The position numbers were made by a program, and so were the translations under genes. From Paenibacillus hamazuiensis (GTDB taxonomy: Bacteria > Bacillota > Bacilli > Paenibacillales > NBRC-103111): 64,000 nucleotides of DNA. The stretch covers positions 8,223,501 through 8,287,500 of the forward strand of contig NZ_JALRMO010000001.1 of NCBI RefSeq assembly GCF_023276405.1, read 5' to 3'. The notes below the pieces were generated by a model. The model was not told where the DNA came from and did no database searches. It was given only the letters and a program-made list of their open reading frames with translations. This document shows positions 28,437-37,366 of this stretch, in pieces. Numbering within the stretch: the stretch's first letter is position 1; each line of letters starts with the position of its first letter.

Positions 28437-29173
28437 GCCCGATCGACTTGATCTGCATTCCTTATGCCGGCGGGTCCGCTCACGCCATTTACGGCAAATG
28501 GGCGGAGAAGCTGGATGCGCGGATTCAGCTTCATCCTCTGGAGCTGGCCGGGCACGGCCGAAGAATGGGGCAGGCGCTGGACGACAGCGTCGCCTCCGCC
28601 GTGGCGGATATGCTCCGCTCGATCCGCTCCCGGGTCGCGCTGCGGCCTTACGCGATTTACGGCCACAGCATGGGCACCGTGCTGGCCTACGAGCTGGCGG
28701 CGGCGATCCGCGAAGCGGGGTTGCCCGAACCCCTCGTATTGTTTTTGTCGGGACGGCTCCCGCCGCATCACCGTTATGTCAATAACGAGATGCACGCGCT
28801 GACGGACGAGGTGTTTCTGGACAAAATCAAGCGGCTTGGCGGAACCCCGCCCCAGCTGTTCGAATCGAAGGAGCTGATCAAGCTGTTCCTGCCTATTTTG
28901 CGCAACGATTACCGGATCATCGAGCAGTACCGATGCAAGCTGCCTCCGGCGCGGTTTGCGTCCGATGTCGTTTTTTTGCACAGCGACGGGGATTCTTTGG
29001 TGACCAAGCCGCATATCTATGAGTGGGAGCAGTATACGTCAGGCCGCTTCGAGGTGCACGAATACCAAGGCGGGCATTTTTTCCTGAACGACCAATGGCT
29101 GGACATTTGCCGAATCATCAACCGCAAGCTGATCCCTGTGCAGGAATGTCCCGCCAGTGAGGTACGCCGATGA
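28433..29173 (+). CDS. type II thioesterase
   Basis: A 246-residue alpha/beta hydrolase of the GrsT/SrfD type. The start is the ATG at 28433, overlapping the previous stop by four bases. It shows PYAGGSA near the N-terminus, the nucleophile motif GHSMG (Ser79) and a late GGHFF segment holding the probable catalytic His. Such stand-alone thioesterases clear misprimed acyl groups from carrier proteins. Since no type I thioesterase is fused to the assembly line, a role in product release cannot be excluded. It overlaps the RND gene by four bases, so it belongs to the same transcript. Confidence 0.92.
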   Translation: MSPIDLICIPYAGGSAHAIYGKWAEKLDARIQLHPLELAGHGRRMGQALDDSVASAVADMLRSIRSRVALRPYAIYGHSMGTVLAYELAAAIREAGLPEPLVLFLSGRLPPHHRYVNNEMHALTDEVFLDKIKRLGGTPPQLFESKELIKLFLPILRNDYRIIEQYRCKLPPARFASDVVFLHSDGDSLVTKPHIYEWEQYTSGRFEVHEYQGGHFFLNDQWLDICRIINRKLIPVQECPASEVRR

Positions 29174-31401
29174 GCCGACTGACGAATTTTTCGATGAAAA
29201 ACGTTTCGGCGGTGTTCATCATCATGTTTCTGCTGTTCGGCGGCGGCCTGTATGCCGGAAGCGAGCTGAAAATGGAAAGCCTGCCGGACTTTTCGTTTCC
29301 GATCGTCGTCGTGCAGACGCGGTACGTCGCGCCGCCGCAGGACGTGCTGGATCAAATCACGAAGCCGATCGAAAAAGAGCTCGCCAACGTCGAAGGGCTC
29401 AATACGATCAGCTCCACCTCCAGCGACAACGTCTCCACCGTCGTCCTTGAATTCGGGCAAGGCCGGAACCTGAAGGAAGCGAAGCGCGATGTGGAAAGTT
29501 TGCTGCAAAACGTCAGCCTCCCGCAGGGGGCGGAGCGGCCGAAAGCGATGACGACGGGCTTTGCCAACGATCCGGTCTATTACATGGCGATTTACGGTGA
29601 AAACGGAATAAGTCAGGCGGAGCTGGACCGGGTATATGAAGATACCATCCTTCCCGCATTTAACGGGCTGAAGGGGATCGATCACGTCGCTTCGATCGGC
29701 AACCACGAGGCGGAAATCCGCATCAAGCTGGATGCGAAGGCGCTAAATGCGTTCGGCCTCGCCCCCCGGGATGTCGAGCAAAGCATCCAAAACGCGCTCC
29801 AGTCGAGCCCGGCGGGCAACGCCAAAATCGACGGCCAAAGCCGAATGGTCCGGGTAAGCGGCGAAATCAACACCGTTTACAGCCTGGAAAAGCTGAACGT
29901 CACCACCCCGAAGGGCGATGTGCTGCCGCTCGGCAAGCTGGCGTCCGTCAGCTCGGTCAGCGAATCGAAGTATATCGCGAGATTGGACGGCAAACCGACC
30001 ATCGCGGTTCATTTGTACAAAGCGAAAAGCGCGAATGCGGTTCAGTTTGCCGAGGGAGCCGACAAGCTGATCGAGGGCTGGAAGCAAACGCTGCCGAACG
30101 TCAAATTTCATACGGTGTATAATGCGGCGGCCGACATCAAGCTTTCCATCGAAGGCATGGTGAAGGAGGGCGTGATCGGCGCTCTGCTTGCCTCGGCGAT
30201 GATCCTCGTCTTTCTGCGGAACGTGCGGATGACGATGATCGTGCTCGTGTCGATTCCGCTGTCGATTCTGATCACGCTGCTTGTCATGGCCCCGCTCGGC
30301 ATTACGCTGAATATTATGACACTGGGGGGCATCGCCATCTCGATCGGTCGCGTCGTCGACGACAGCATCGTCGTTATCGAGAATATATACACCCAGCTCG
30401 TGAAGCGCCAGGAGCGAAGCGAGGATGTGATCCGGTTCGCGACGAAACAGGTGGCGACGGCGATCACTTCCTCCACCATCACGACCGTCGGCGTTTTCGG
30501 TCCGATGGCGCTTGTAGGCGATACGCTCGGGGAAATTTTCCGGCCGTTCGCGCTCACGATTGTCGTCGCTTTGCTCGCCTCGCTTCTCGTGTCCGTCACG
30601 GTCATCCCGATGCTGGCCAAGCTGATGGTGCTTAGGCGGAAGAAGGCGATTCCCGCCCACCATGAAGGCATGGGAAGCATGTCCGAGCGGTATCGGCGAT
30701 CACTCGACTGGGTGCTGCGCAACCGGATCAAGACGCTGCTTCTCACCGGCCTCATCTTCGTCGTTTCGATCGTTTCGACCGTGCCGTTTCTCGGGGCCAG
30801 CTTCATGCCGCAAAGCGAGGCGGATAAGCTGATCATGGTCGAAGTGAAAATGCCTCCGGAGACGAGCTTCGATATGCTCGATCTTCAAATGAAGCAGATC
30901 GAAACGATCATGGCCGAAGCCAAAAACGATAACGGCGGAAAGACGTTCGATTACGTCGAGGCTTTGATCGGGTATTACCTGAACGCCGACGAACGCACCG
31001 AGAATCGCGCGATGTTTTTCCTGAGGGCCGGAGAGACGACCGACGCCAAGGCGGCGGCGAAGCAGCTCAAGGAGAAGATCGTTTACGAGCTTCCGCAAAA
31101 ATCGACCGTGGAAAGCACGGTGCTTTCCTTCGGCAGCGTATCGACAGGCGACGATTTCGTCTATCACTTAAAGGGTGAAAACGAGCTGCAGCTCGAAAAA
31201 GCGGCGGAAGCCGTCAAGGAGAAGCTGAAATCGTATCCGGAGCTGATCGGAATCAAGGACAGTCTCGGCGACAAGCGGGAGGAGGTCGAAATTGCGGTCG
31301 ATCCGGAAAAATCCCGGCTGTACGGACTTTCCTCGGCGCAAATTTTGGAGATGGTAGCGGCCTGGATCGGCGTTAAGGACATCGGCGACTTCCGAGTTTA
31401 A
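29170..31401 (+). CDS. RND-family efflux permease, N-terminal part (frameshifted)
   Basis: 743 residues resembling the first two thirds of an AcrB/SwrC-type RND transporter: an N-terminal membrane helix, a large extracytoplasmic portion, a TM block with FLRNVRMT, a DDSIVVIENI-like region, then the second soluble loop. The frame stops at 31399-31401 in the middle of that loop. The missing C-terminal third follows at once in the +1 frame. Dropping one base near 31396 would join GDFR to FNDEIFTT smoothly. Given its place behind the thioesterase it is probably the exporter or self-resistance pump for the product. SwrC in Bacillus subtilis plays that role for surfactin. A real inactivating insertion or a sequencing error are both possible. 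Confidence 0.85.
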   Translation: MSRLTNFSMKNVSAVFIIMFLLFGGGLYAGSELKMESLPDFSFPIVVVQTRYVAPPQDVLDQITKPIEKELANVEGLNTISSTSSDNVSTVVLEFGQGRNLKEAKRDVESLLQNVSLPQGAERPKAMTTGFANDPVYYMAIYGENGISQAELDRVYEDTILPAFNGLKGIDHVASIGNHEAEIRIKLDAKALNAFGLAPRDVEQSIQNALQSSPAGNAKIDGQSRMVRVSGEINTVYSLEKLNVTTPKGDVLPLGKLASVSSVSESKYIARLDGKPTIAVHLYKAKSANAVQFAEGADKLIEGWKQTLPNVKFHTVYNAAADIKLSIEGMVKEGVIGALLASAMILVFLRNVRMTMIVLVSIPLSILITLLVMAPLGITLNIMTLGGIAISIGRVVDDSIVVIENIYTQLVKRQERSEDVIRFATKQVATAITSSTITTVGVFGPMALVGDTLGEIFRPFALTIVVALLASLLVSVTVIPMLAKLMVLRRKKAIPAHHEGMGSMSERYRRSLDWVLRNRIKTLLLTGLIFVVSIVSTVPFLGASFMPQSEADKLIMVEVKMPPETSFDMLDLQMKQIETIMAEAKNDNGGKTFDYVEALIGYYLNADERTENRAMFFLRAGETTDAKAAAKQLKEKIVYELPQKSTVESTVLSFGSVSTGDDFVYHLKGENELQLEKAAEAVKEKLKSYPELIGIKDSLGDKREEVEIAVDPEKSRLYGLSSAQILEMVAAWIGVKDIGDFRV

Positions 31402-32281
31402 CGACGAGATCTTCACGACGAAAATCGAGCTGAGCGAGAATGACAAAGATTCGGTGGACAAAATCGGGCGGCTTACCTTAAAGACCCCCGCCGGGGCGGA
31501 AATCGCGCTCCAGGACGTGGCGAAGGTACGGCTTATTGCCGCACCCGCATCACTCACGCGGGACATGCAGAAGATGACGGTGACCGTATCGGCGAATATC
31601 GACGCGAAGGATAAGGCCGGGATAATCGCCAAAATAACGAACGATTTAAACGCCGTCGAGCTTCCTTCCGGCGTCGTCCGCGAGGTGAAAGGGGTATCCG
31701 AGGACATCGAAGAGAGCTTCGTACAGCTGTTTCTCGCTATGGTCGCTTCGATCTTCATCGTCTATCTCATCATGGTCGTCTCGTTCGGGAACGCGAGCGC
31801 CCCGTTTTCGATTTTGTTCTCGCTTCCGCTCGCCCTGATCGGAGGTTTCTACGGCCTGCTGGTGGCCAAGGAAACGATCAACGTCACGTCGCTGATCGGT
31901 TTTCTGATGCTGATCGGCATCGTGGTGACAAACGCGATCGTGCTGATCGACCGCGTGCAGCAGCTTCGCGAGGAAGGCTGCGGCATCCGCGAGGCGCTGC
32001 TTGAAGCCGGTGCAACGCGGCTGAGGCCGATCATCATGACGGCGGGAGCGACGATGATCGCCCTTATGCCGCTTGCCCTCGGATTTTCCAAGGGCGCGAT
32101 CATGTCCAAGGGCCTTGCCGTCGTCGTCATCGGCGGGCTTGCCAGCTCGACGCTGCTGACGCTGATCGTCGTGCCGGTCGTGTACGATTTGATTGAATCT
32201 TCGAAGCTGAGATTCAGCCGGTCGCTGCGCGGGCAGGAACAAGCGGCGATCCATGCGAAAGGGACCACCGTCGTATCGTAA
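31397..32281 (+). CDS. RND-family efflux permease, C-terminal part (shifted frame)
   Basis: This frame continues the RND protein from the soluble loop (FNDEIFTTKIEL) through the last TM block, with RDMQKMTVTVSAN, SFGNASAPFSILFSLPLAL, GIVVTNAIVLIDR and GATRLRPIIMTA, all typical of the RND C-terminal half. The first in-frame ATG is at 31454, but nothing like a ribosome site precedes it. Homology starts before that ATG, so this is not an independent gene. Together the two fragments make about 1040 residues, the normal length of the family. Confidence 0.85.
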   Translation, partial: FNDEIFTTKIELSENDKDSVDKIGRLTLKTPAGAEIALQDVAKVRLIAAPASLTRDMQKMTVTVSANIDAKDKAGIIAKITNDLNAVELPSGVVREVKGVSEDIEESFVQLFLAMVASIFIVYLIMVVSFGNASAPFSILFSLPLALIGGFYGLLVAKETINVTSLIGFLMLIGIVVTNAIVLIDRVQQLREEGCGIREALLEAGATRLRPIIMTAGATMIALMPLALGFSKGAIMSKGLAVVVIGGLASSTLLTLIVVPVVYDLIESSKLRFSRSLRGQEQAAIHAKGTTVVS

Positions 32282-32315
32282 TCTGCGGTATGTAAAAAGA
32301 GAGGGAGTGTACGAG

Positions 32316-32708
32316 ATGAGCGCCAAACTGTTAAAGCGAATTGCCGGTATCGTCCTGATCGTTATGAGTATCGCCCACGTCATATACGGAGAAGTCATGC
32401 ACATCACCGCATTAAAATCGATGGCCGCCGACGATTTCCTGATCGGCTCCTATCGGGCCATGTCCTTGCAGGGCGGCCTGCTGCTCGCCGCGGTAGGGAT
32501 CGTCGAGCTGCTGTCGGCCGAACGGGTCATTTCACTGCCCGGCTTCACCGCCTTTATCCCTCTGGGAATCGTGTCCATCAACCTGATTGCGTTCGCCGTC
32601 ATCATCGCGGCAGGATACCGCCATCTGCTGCAATACTCCATCCCGCAGCTGCCCGTGTTTATCATCATTATCGGGATTCAGGCATGGAGTCTCAGGAAAG
32701 CCCGGTAA
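32316..32708 (+). CDS. small four-helix membrane protein
   Basis: A 130-residue hydrophobic protein. ATG at 32316 is chosen because GAGAGGGAG lies about 8 bases upstream; an earlier in-frame codon has no such site. Four membrane segments can be seen, near residues 8-28, 45-64, 74-97 and 104-124. It lies 34 bases after the RND gene on the same strand, so it may be the last gene of the cluster operon. I do not recognise the family. An accessory part of export or immunity would fit the place but is only inference. Confidence 0.75.
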   Translation: MSAKLLKRIAGIVLIVMSIAHVIYGEVMHITALKSMAADDFLIGSYRAMSLQGGLLLAAVGIVELLSAERVISLPGFTAFIPLGIVSINLIAFAVIIAAGYRHLLQYSIPQLPVFIIIIGIQAWSLRKAR

Positions 32709-32719
32709 CAAGCGGGGAA

Positions 32720-33490
32720 TTACCCGGATGCCTGAAACAGGCGTTGAATCTCCGGGATATTCACTTTAAAGCCGGTTCTTTTCGGATGTGTGATCGAGAT
32801 CATATACCGGCCGAGGACAAACGATAAGGTGCTGTATTGGGCAAAGTTGGTGTAGCTTGCGATCATGCAGTTCGGTTTGATCTCCACCTGGTTAATCTCA
32901 TAGACGGAAAACGGAGTCATCAGTCCGGTCTTTAAAATCTTCGACAACGATTCCTTGGAGGTCCACAGCATGGTGAGCGCCGTTTCGTATTCGAAGGAGA
33001 GGCCATGCAATATGTTCTTCTCGAGCGGCGTAATCTGGGATTCGATGGCACCCGCATGGTTGCTGTCGATTTTCTCCAGGTCGATGCCCATCGGGTGGAC
33101 CTCCGGAAACGCGATCGCTGCAGCCAAGTCGCCGCAGTGCGTGATCGTAACCTGAATCGGCTCGGCGGCCCGTTGGAGCATAACGACGGGCTGGTGAAAA
33201 ACGCCCTGCTGAACCCAGATTTGCGTGGGCCGAAAGTGCTCCGCACCCGCATAGCCGGCGATCGCCCGCTTCGCGCAGTACCTTCCCAAAACAAAACTCC
33301 GTTTTCTATCGAATCGAAGCTTCCGGTAATAGGCAAGCTCCTGTTCATGCAGGATGCTTGCCGCTTCTGTTTCTTCATAAGGGCTTGTACGGCTGCATAT
33401 ACGGAGCGATGCCTTAAAGCGGCTGTTCGGCCTTACTAATGCAAGCTCCTCCGAATACGACAAGGTGTCCAAAAGTCCCCCTCCCCCCAC
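32720..33490 (-). CDS. sfp: Sfp-type 4'-phosphopantetheinyl transferase
   Basis: About 250 residues with the two family signatures: MGIDLEKI, whose Asp binds magnesium, and WTSKESLSKILKTGL, with the Lys-Glu pair. FVLGRYCAKRAI upstream matches the CoA-binding region. It should attach the phosphopantetheine arm of CoA to the carrier serines of the PKS and NRPS proteins. It points toward the cluster and ends 12 bases from the end of the membrane-protein gene, so the two are convergent. The start is uncertain: the GTG at 33490 sits within a G-rich stretch that could instead be the ribosome site for a TTG a few codons later. Confidence 0.9.
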   Translation of the reverse strand: MGGGGLLDTLSYSEELALVRPNSRFKASLRICSRTSPYEETEAASILHEQELAYYRKLRFDRKRSFVLGRYCAKRAIAGYAGAEHFRPTQIWVQQGVFHQPVVMLQRAAEPIQVTITHCGDLAAAIAFPEVHPMGIDLEKIDSNHAGAIESQITPLEKNILHGLSFEYETALTMLWTSKESLSKILKTGLMTPFSVYEINQVEIKPNCMIASYTNFAQYSTLSFVLGRYMISITHPKRTGFKVNIPEIQRLFQASG

Positions 33491-33581
33491 GTCCGATTTT
33501 TTTAGCGGTATATAACTAATCGTTCCCTAATAATCCGGTTGCTGTCAATAGATGTAACGAATAATTATAATTAAATTATGA

Positions 33582-33611
33582 TTGACAAATACGAACTATC
33601 GGTGCTAATAT
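33582..33611 (+). promoter_or_regulatory. probable sigma-A promoter for the ABC/sulfatase operon
   Basis: TTGACA at 33582-33587 and TAATAT at 33606-33611 are separated by 18 bases in an AT-rich stretch between the divergent PPTase and permease genes. A ~200-base leader would follow before the permease start at 33819, and it contains a terminator-like structure. Confidence 0.6.
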
Positions 33612-33686
33612 CCAAATATCAATAAAGCATAGTAATCACATAGGAATTTAAGAAATTTGCAATAGGCACGCGCACAAATAATGCTT

Positions 33687-33741
33687 CCAGTCGACTGGAC
33701 CGCCAGAGACACAACATGCTTGTTCATGTTGTGTCTTTTTT
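33687..33741 (+). terminator. two-hairpin leader element with intrinsic terminator
   Basis: The palindrome CCAGTCGACTGG (33687-33698) is followed after a short link by a perfect 12-bp stem, AGACACAACATG (33707-33718) with CATGTTGTGTCT (33725-33736), and a run of six T. It lies after a good promoter and before the permease gene, so it may attenuate the operon or end a short leader RNA. A near-copy of the same layout lies at 43488-43542. Confidence 0.7.
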
Positions 33742-33818
33742 GCTGCATGCAAACGGGCGGTGCGAGGTTGGAAGAACTGGCGTGACACGGGGCCGGCTTT
33801 AACGGGGAGGGGATTAAG

Positions 33819-34793
33819 GTGTCAACAGCGGAAAGCGAAATTCGGGCGCAAGCGGCCAAGCCGGTTCCTCGTCAATCATCCGGAAAACAATCCGCGTTTT
33901 GGCGGTACTTATGGTTTCATCGGCATTTATACCTGATGCTGGCGCCGGCGCTGCTGTTTTATTTGGTTTTTCATTACATCCCGATGTACGGCGCGGTCGT
34001 TGCGTTCAAGGATTTCAGCATCACGAAGGGGATCCTCGGCAGCGACTGGGCGGGGCTTAAACATTTCAACTATTTGTTCTCGCAGGACAAATTTTGGGAG
34101 GTGATCGGCAACACCGTGGTGATCAGTCTGTACCGGCTCGTCTTCGGCTTTCCGACGCCGCTTGTCGTCGCTTTGCTGCTGAATGAGGTGCGGGTAAAGC
34201 TGTTCAAGCGGACGGTGCAAACGGTCATCTACCTTCCGCATTTTATTTCCTGGGTTATTCTCGGCGGCTTGCTGATCAATTTGCTGTCCACAGATAACGG
34301 CGTAATCAACAATATGATCAAATCGTTCGGCGGTGCGCCGGTCGGTTTTATGAGTGACGAAGCTTACTTTCGCGGTACGCTTGTGGTCTCGATGATCTGG
34401 AAGGAGTTCGGCTGGAACACGATCATTTACATGGCGGCGCTGGCCGGGATCAATCCCCAGCTGTATGAAGCGGCGGTCATCGACGGAGCCGGCCGCTGGC
34501 AGCGGCTGCTGCACGTGACGCTTCCGCTCATTCGGAGCACGGTGGTGCTGCTGCTCATTTTGCGTCTCGGCGGCATTATGGAAGCCGGGTTCGAGCAAAT
34601 CTTCGTGCTGTACCATCCCGGCGTTTACAGCGTTGCGGATATTATCGACACCTACGTATACCGCATCGGTTTGACCGAAGGGCGCTTCAGCATGGCGGCG
34701 GCGGTCGGCCTGTTCAAATCGCTGATCAATTTCGCGCTGCTCGTTCTGGCGAACAGGCTCGCGAGAATGATGGGGGAAAAAGGAGTTTATTAA
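33819..34793 (+). CDS. ABC transporter permease, LplB/UgpA type
   Basis: A 324-residue inner-membrane protein with six predicted helices and the EAA-type loop YEAAVIDGAGRWQRLLHVTLP, which contacts the ATPase. Paenibacilli have many such permeases in LplABC-type carbohydrate uptake sets, usually sharing one ATPase encoded elsewhere, and no ATPase gene is seen here. The start GTG follows GGGGAGGGG. It is followed 25 bases later by the second permease. Confidence 0.92.
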   Translation: MSTAESEIRAQAAKPVPRQSSGKQSAFWRYLWFHRHLYLMLAPALLFYLVFHYIPMYGAVVAFKDFSITKGILGSDWAGLKHFNYLFSQDKFWEVIGNTVVISLYRLVFGFPTPLVVALLLNEVRVKLFKRTVQTVIYLPHFISWVILGGLLINLLSTDNGVINNMIKSFGGAPVGFMSDEAYFRGTLVVSMIWKEFGWNTIIYMAALAGINPQLYEAAVIDGAGRWQRLLHVTLPLIRSTVVLLLILRLGGIMEAGFEQIFVLYHPGVYSVADIIDTYVYRIGLTEGRFSMAAAVGLFKSLINFALLVLANRLARMMGEKGVY

Positions 34794-34818
34794 CCGAGTG
34801 GAGAGGAGGAGGGCGCTT

Positions 34819-35685
34819 ATGCACCGTACGGGAACCGCCGGCAAGCTGTTCGACGCGTTTAATTTCGCGATATTGGCGCTGCTCGCTGTCATTACCTTGT
34901 ATCCTTTTTGGGATACGCTGATCGTTTCCGTCATTCCGCTTGACGAATATTTAGGTGCGAGCATTCACCTGTTTCCGAAAAGCCTGACTTTCGGAGCGTA
35001 TCGGTATTTGTTTTCGATGAAGGAGCTGTGGACTTCCTACGGGGTGACGATTTTCGTCACCGTCGCGGGAACGGCGCTCAGCATGCTGCTTACGGTGATG
35101 GCCGCTTATGCGTTATCCCAGAGGCAGCTTAAGGGAGGGCGCGTCATCATGTTCCTTCTCGTCTTTACGATGATGTTCAGCGGGGGCATCATCCCGACTT
35201 ATCTGGTCGTCAAAAATCTGGGGTTGATGAATACGGTATGGGCGCTGATTATCCCGAGCGCGGTGAATACATACAACCTGATCGTGATGAGAAATTTCTT
35301 TTTTACGCTGCCGGAGGGGTTAATCGATGCGGCGCGGATCGACGGGTGTCACGACTGGGGCGTGCTGTTTAAAATCGTCGTTCCGCTGTCGATGCCGGCG
35401 ATCTCGACGATCACGCTGTTTTACGCCGTTTCGCGGTGGAACGAGTTTTTTAACGCGATCTTTTTCATCAGCGATAAAAATTTATGGCCCCTGCAGCTGT
35501 TCCTGCGCAGCATGCTGTTCGAGAACGAATCGTCTTATTCCGGCGGCGGGGACAGCCTGTTTTTGCTCGGGCCGTCCATTAAAATGGCGACGGTCATGGC
35601 GGCGACGATTCCGGTTATGCTGGTGTATCCGTTTTTTCAAAAATATTTTGCCAGCGGCGTTATGATCGGTGGGGTCAAGGAATGA
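34819..35685 (+). CDS. ABC transporter permease, LplC type
   Basis: About 288 residues. ATG at 34819 is used because GAGAGGAGGAGG lies about 9 bases before it; an upstream in-frame GTG would be inside that site. It shows six membrane segments and the EAA-like loop LIDAARIDGCHDWGVLFKIV. The C-terminus (QKYFASGVMIGGVKE) is typical of LplC/YtcP permeases. It should pair with the preceding gene to form the channel for the substrate of the lipoprotein downstream. The chemical identity of the substrate cannot be read from the permease. Confidence 0.92.
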   Translation: MHRTGTAGKLFDAFNFAILALLAVITLYPFWDTLIVSVIPLDEYLGASIHLFPKSLTFGAYRYLFSMKELWTSYGVTIFVTVAGTALSMLLTVMAAYALSQRQLKGGRVIMFLLVFTMMFSGGIIPTYLVVKNLGLMNTVWALIIPSAVNTYNLIVMRNFFFTLPEGLIDAARIDGCHDWGVLFKIVVPLSMPAISTITLFYAVSRWNEFFNAIFFISDKNLWPLQLFLRSMLFENESSYSGGGDSLFLLGPSIKMATVMAATIPVMLVYPFFQKYFASGVMIGGVKE

Positions 35686-35730
35686 AACAAATCAACAATG
35701 ATCATGGATTTTGACGGAGGAGACGGAGAG

Positions 35731-37281
35731 ATGAACAGAGATCAACGTGTGATGAAAAAATGGGCGCTAGGAGCGGGTGCCGCCGCATTGCTGCTGCAGG
35801 CCGGATGCTCCGCGTCGGCAGGCTCCGGGGGCGGCACCCAGGCGGCAAGCTCGAACGAACCTTACGAGCTGACTTACCTGACCACGGGGGACCAGGGCGC
35901 GAAGCCGCTGCAGCCGAACGACCGGATTATCGCGGAAATCAACAAACGGCTGAATATCAAGCTGAATTTGAAAATCGTTCCCGAATTTTCCTACGACAAA
36001 ATCAATGTGGCGATGGCCAGCGGCGATCTCCCGGATATTATTACGACGCAGTATCCTTCCGCTTCGATATCCCAGTGGGTCAAGGAGGGGCTGATCATCC
36101 CGCTGGACGATTATTTGAAAAACACGCCGACGCTCAAGGCCAAGCTGGAAAACGGCCTGCAGTGGACAGCCTTTGACGGCAAATATTACGGCTACCCGTT
36201 CATCAGCGGGGTCGACAAGTCGAACTACACGCTGCAGTTCAGGCAGGATTGGCTCGATAAGCTCGGGCTGCAGCCGCCGAAAACGCTGGATGAGCTGCAC
36301 GCCGCGCTCAAGGCGGTCGTCGAGAAGGATCCCGACGGCAACGGCAAAGCCGATACCTACGGGTACATTACGAACAAGCCGATCGCCGGCGATCCGCTCA
36401 CCGCTTTCGACTTTGTCTTTTATGCATACGGCATGCCTTACGGAGACTACGCCAAGGACGACAAGGGCAATGTGATTCCGCGGTTCGAGCATCCGGCGTT
36501 CAAGCAAGGGATCACCGAACTGCGCAAGTGGTATGACGAGAAGCTGATCGATCCGGAGTTTATCGTATATGACCGTCCGGCGAAGGAGCAGAAGTTTTTC
36601 CAAAGCAAGGCCGGGTTTATGGACGGACCGTTGTTCCGCCATGTGAGCCGCATCGAAGGCAGTCTCCAGCAGGTGATTCCGACGGGCAAGCTTGGCTATA
36701 CGGCGCCGCCGGCCGGACCGGACGGGAAGCAAGGTATGGCGTTCAAATCGAAAAACGCCCTGTTTACTTCGATAACCAAAAAAGCGAAGCAGCCGGAAAA
36801 AGCGGCGCAGTTGATCGAGTTTTTGCTGTCCAAGGAAGGGCGCGAGCTGCTTCAGCTCGGCATCGAAGGCGTTCACTACACGAAGCAGGGCGACAAGATC
36901 ACGTACAACGAGCCGGAGCGCGAGAAAGACGGATTTTCCCCTAACGGTTGGGCACATCCTCTCGCCTGGGGCAATGTGACGTGGCCGATCGACGAAAGCT
37001 ATTTGCCGCAAACGGAGCCCCGCATCGATCGCGCTCTCGACTCGGTGAAGGTCGCCTCGAAGTACATCATGCCGAACCTGGTCAACAAGAAAACCGACGC
37101 GGAAATCGAATACGGCAAAGCGGTCAACGAAGTGTATAACCAATATTTCGTCAACCTGCTGAACGGCAAGCTCGACATCGACAAAGGCATCGCCGAGCTC
37201 GGTCAGAAATGGAGACAGGCCGGCGGCGATAAGATTTTGAAGGACGTAAGCGAAGAGTACCGGAAAAACGGCGGGAAGTAA
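35731..37281 (+). CDS. extracellular solute-binding lipoprotein (LplA-like)
   Basis: About 516 residues. ATG at 35731 follows GGAGGAGACGGAG. A signal peptide ends in the lipobox LLQAGC, so the mature protein is lipid-anchored at the outer face of the membrane. The body matches long family-1 solute-binding proteins that work with LplB/LplC permeases, with segments such as DLPDIITTQYPS and the late ANLVNKKTD-type region. Paenibacillus homologues often bind oligosaccharides. The dioxygenase and sulfatase genes after it suggest a sulfated ligand, which is inference. Confidence 0.9.
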   Translation: MNRDQRVMKKWALGAGAAALLLQAGCSASAGSGGGTQAASSNEPYELTYLTTGDQGAKPLQPNDRIIAEINKRLNIKLNLKIVPEFSYDKINVAMASGDLPDIITTQYPSASISQWVKEGLIIPLDDYLKNTPTLKAKLENGLQWTAFDGKYYGYPFISGVDKSNYTLQFRQDWLDKLGLQPPKTLDELHAALKAVVEKDPDGNGKADTYGYITNKPIAGDPLTAFDFVFYAYGMPYGDYAKDDKGNVIPRFEHPAFKQGITELRKWYDEKLIDPEFIVYDRPAKEQKFFQSKAGFMDGPLFRHVSRIEGSLQQVIPTGKLGYTAPPAGPDGKQGMAFKSKNALFTSITKKAKQPEKAAQLIEFLLSKEGRELLQLGIEGVHYTKQGDKITYNEPEREKDGFSPNGWAHPLAWGNVTWPIDESYLPQTEPRIDRALDSVKVASKYIMPNLVNKKTDAEIEYGKAVNEVYNQYFVNLLNGKLDIDKGIAELGQKWRQAGGDKILKDVSEEYRKNGGK

Positions 37282-37366
37282 CAGGCTCCGCCGGTATCGC
37301 GATGATGAACACGGTTGTATCCGCTTAAAAGCATCATATATTAATTTTGTGAGAGGAGCATGTCAA

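Noticed and set aside
33612-33818. A known riboswitch (S-box, T-box, cyclic-di-GMP, cobalamin) in the ABC operon leader
   Set aside because: None of the conserved cores of those classes was recognised; only a terminator and a palindrome can be supported.
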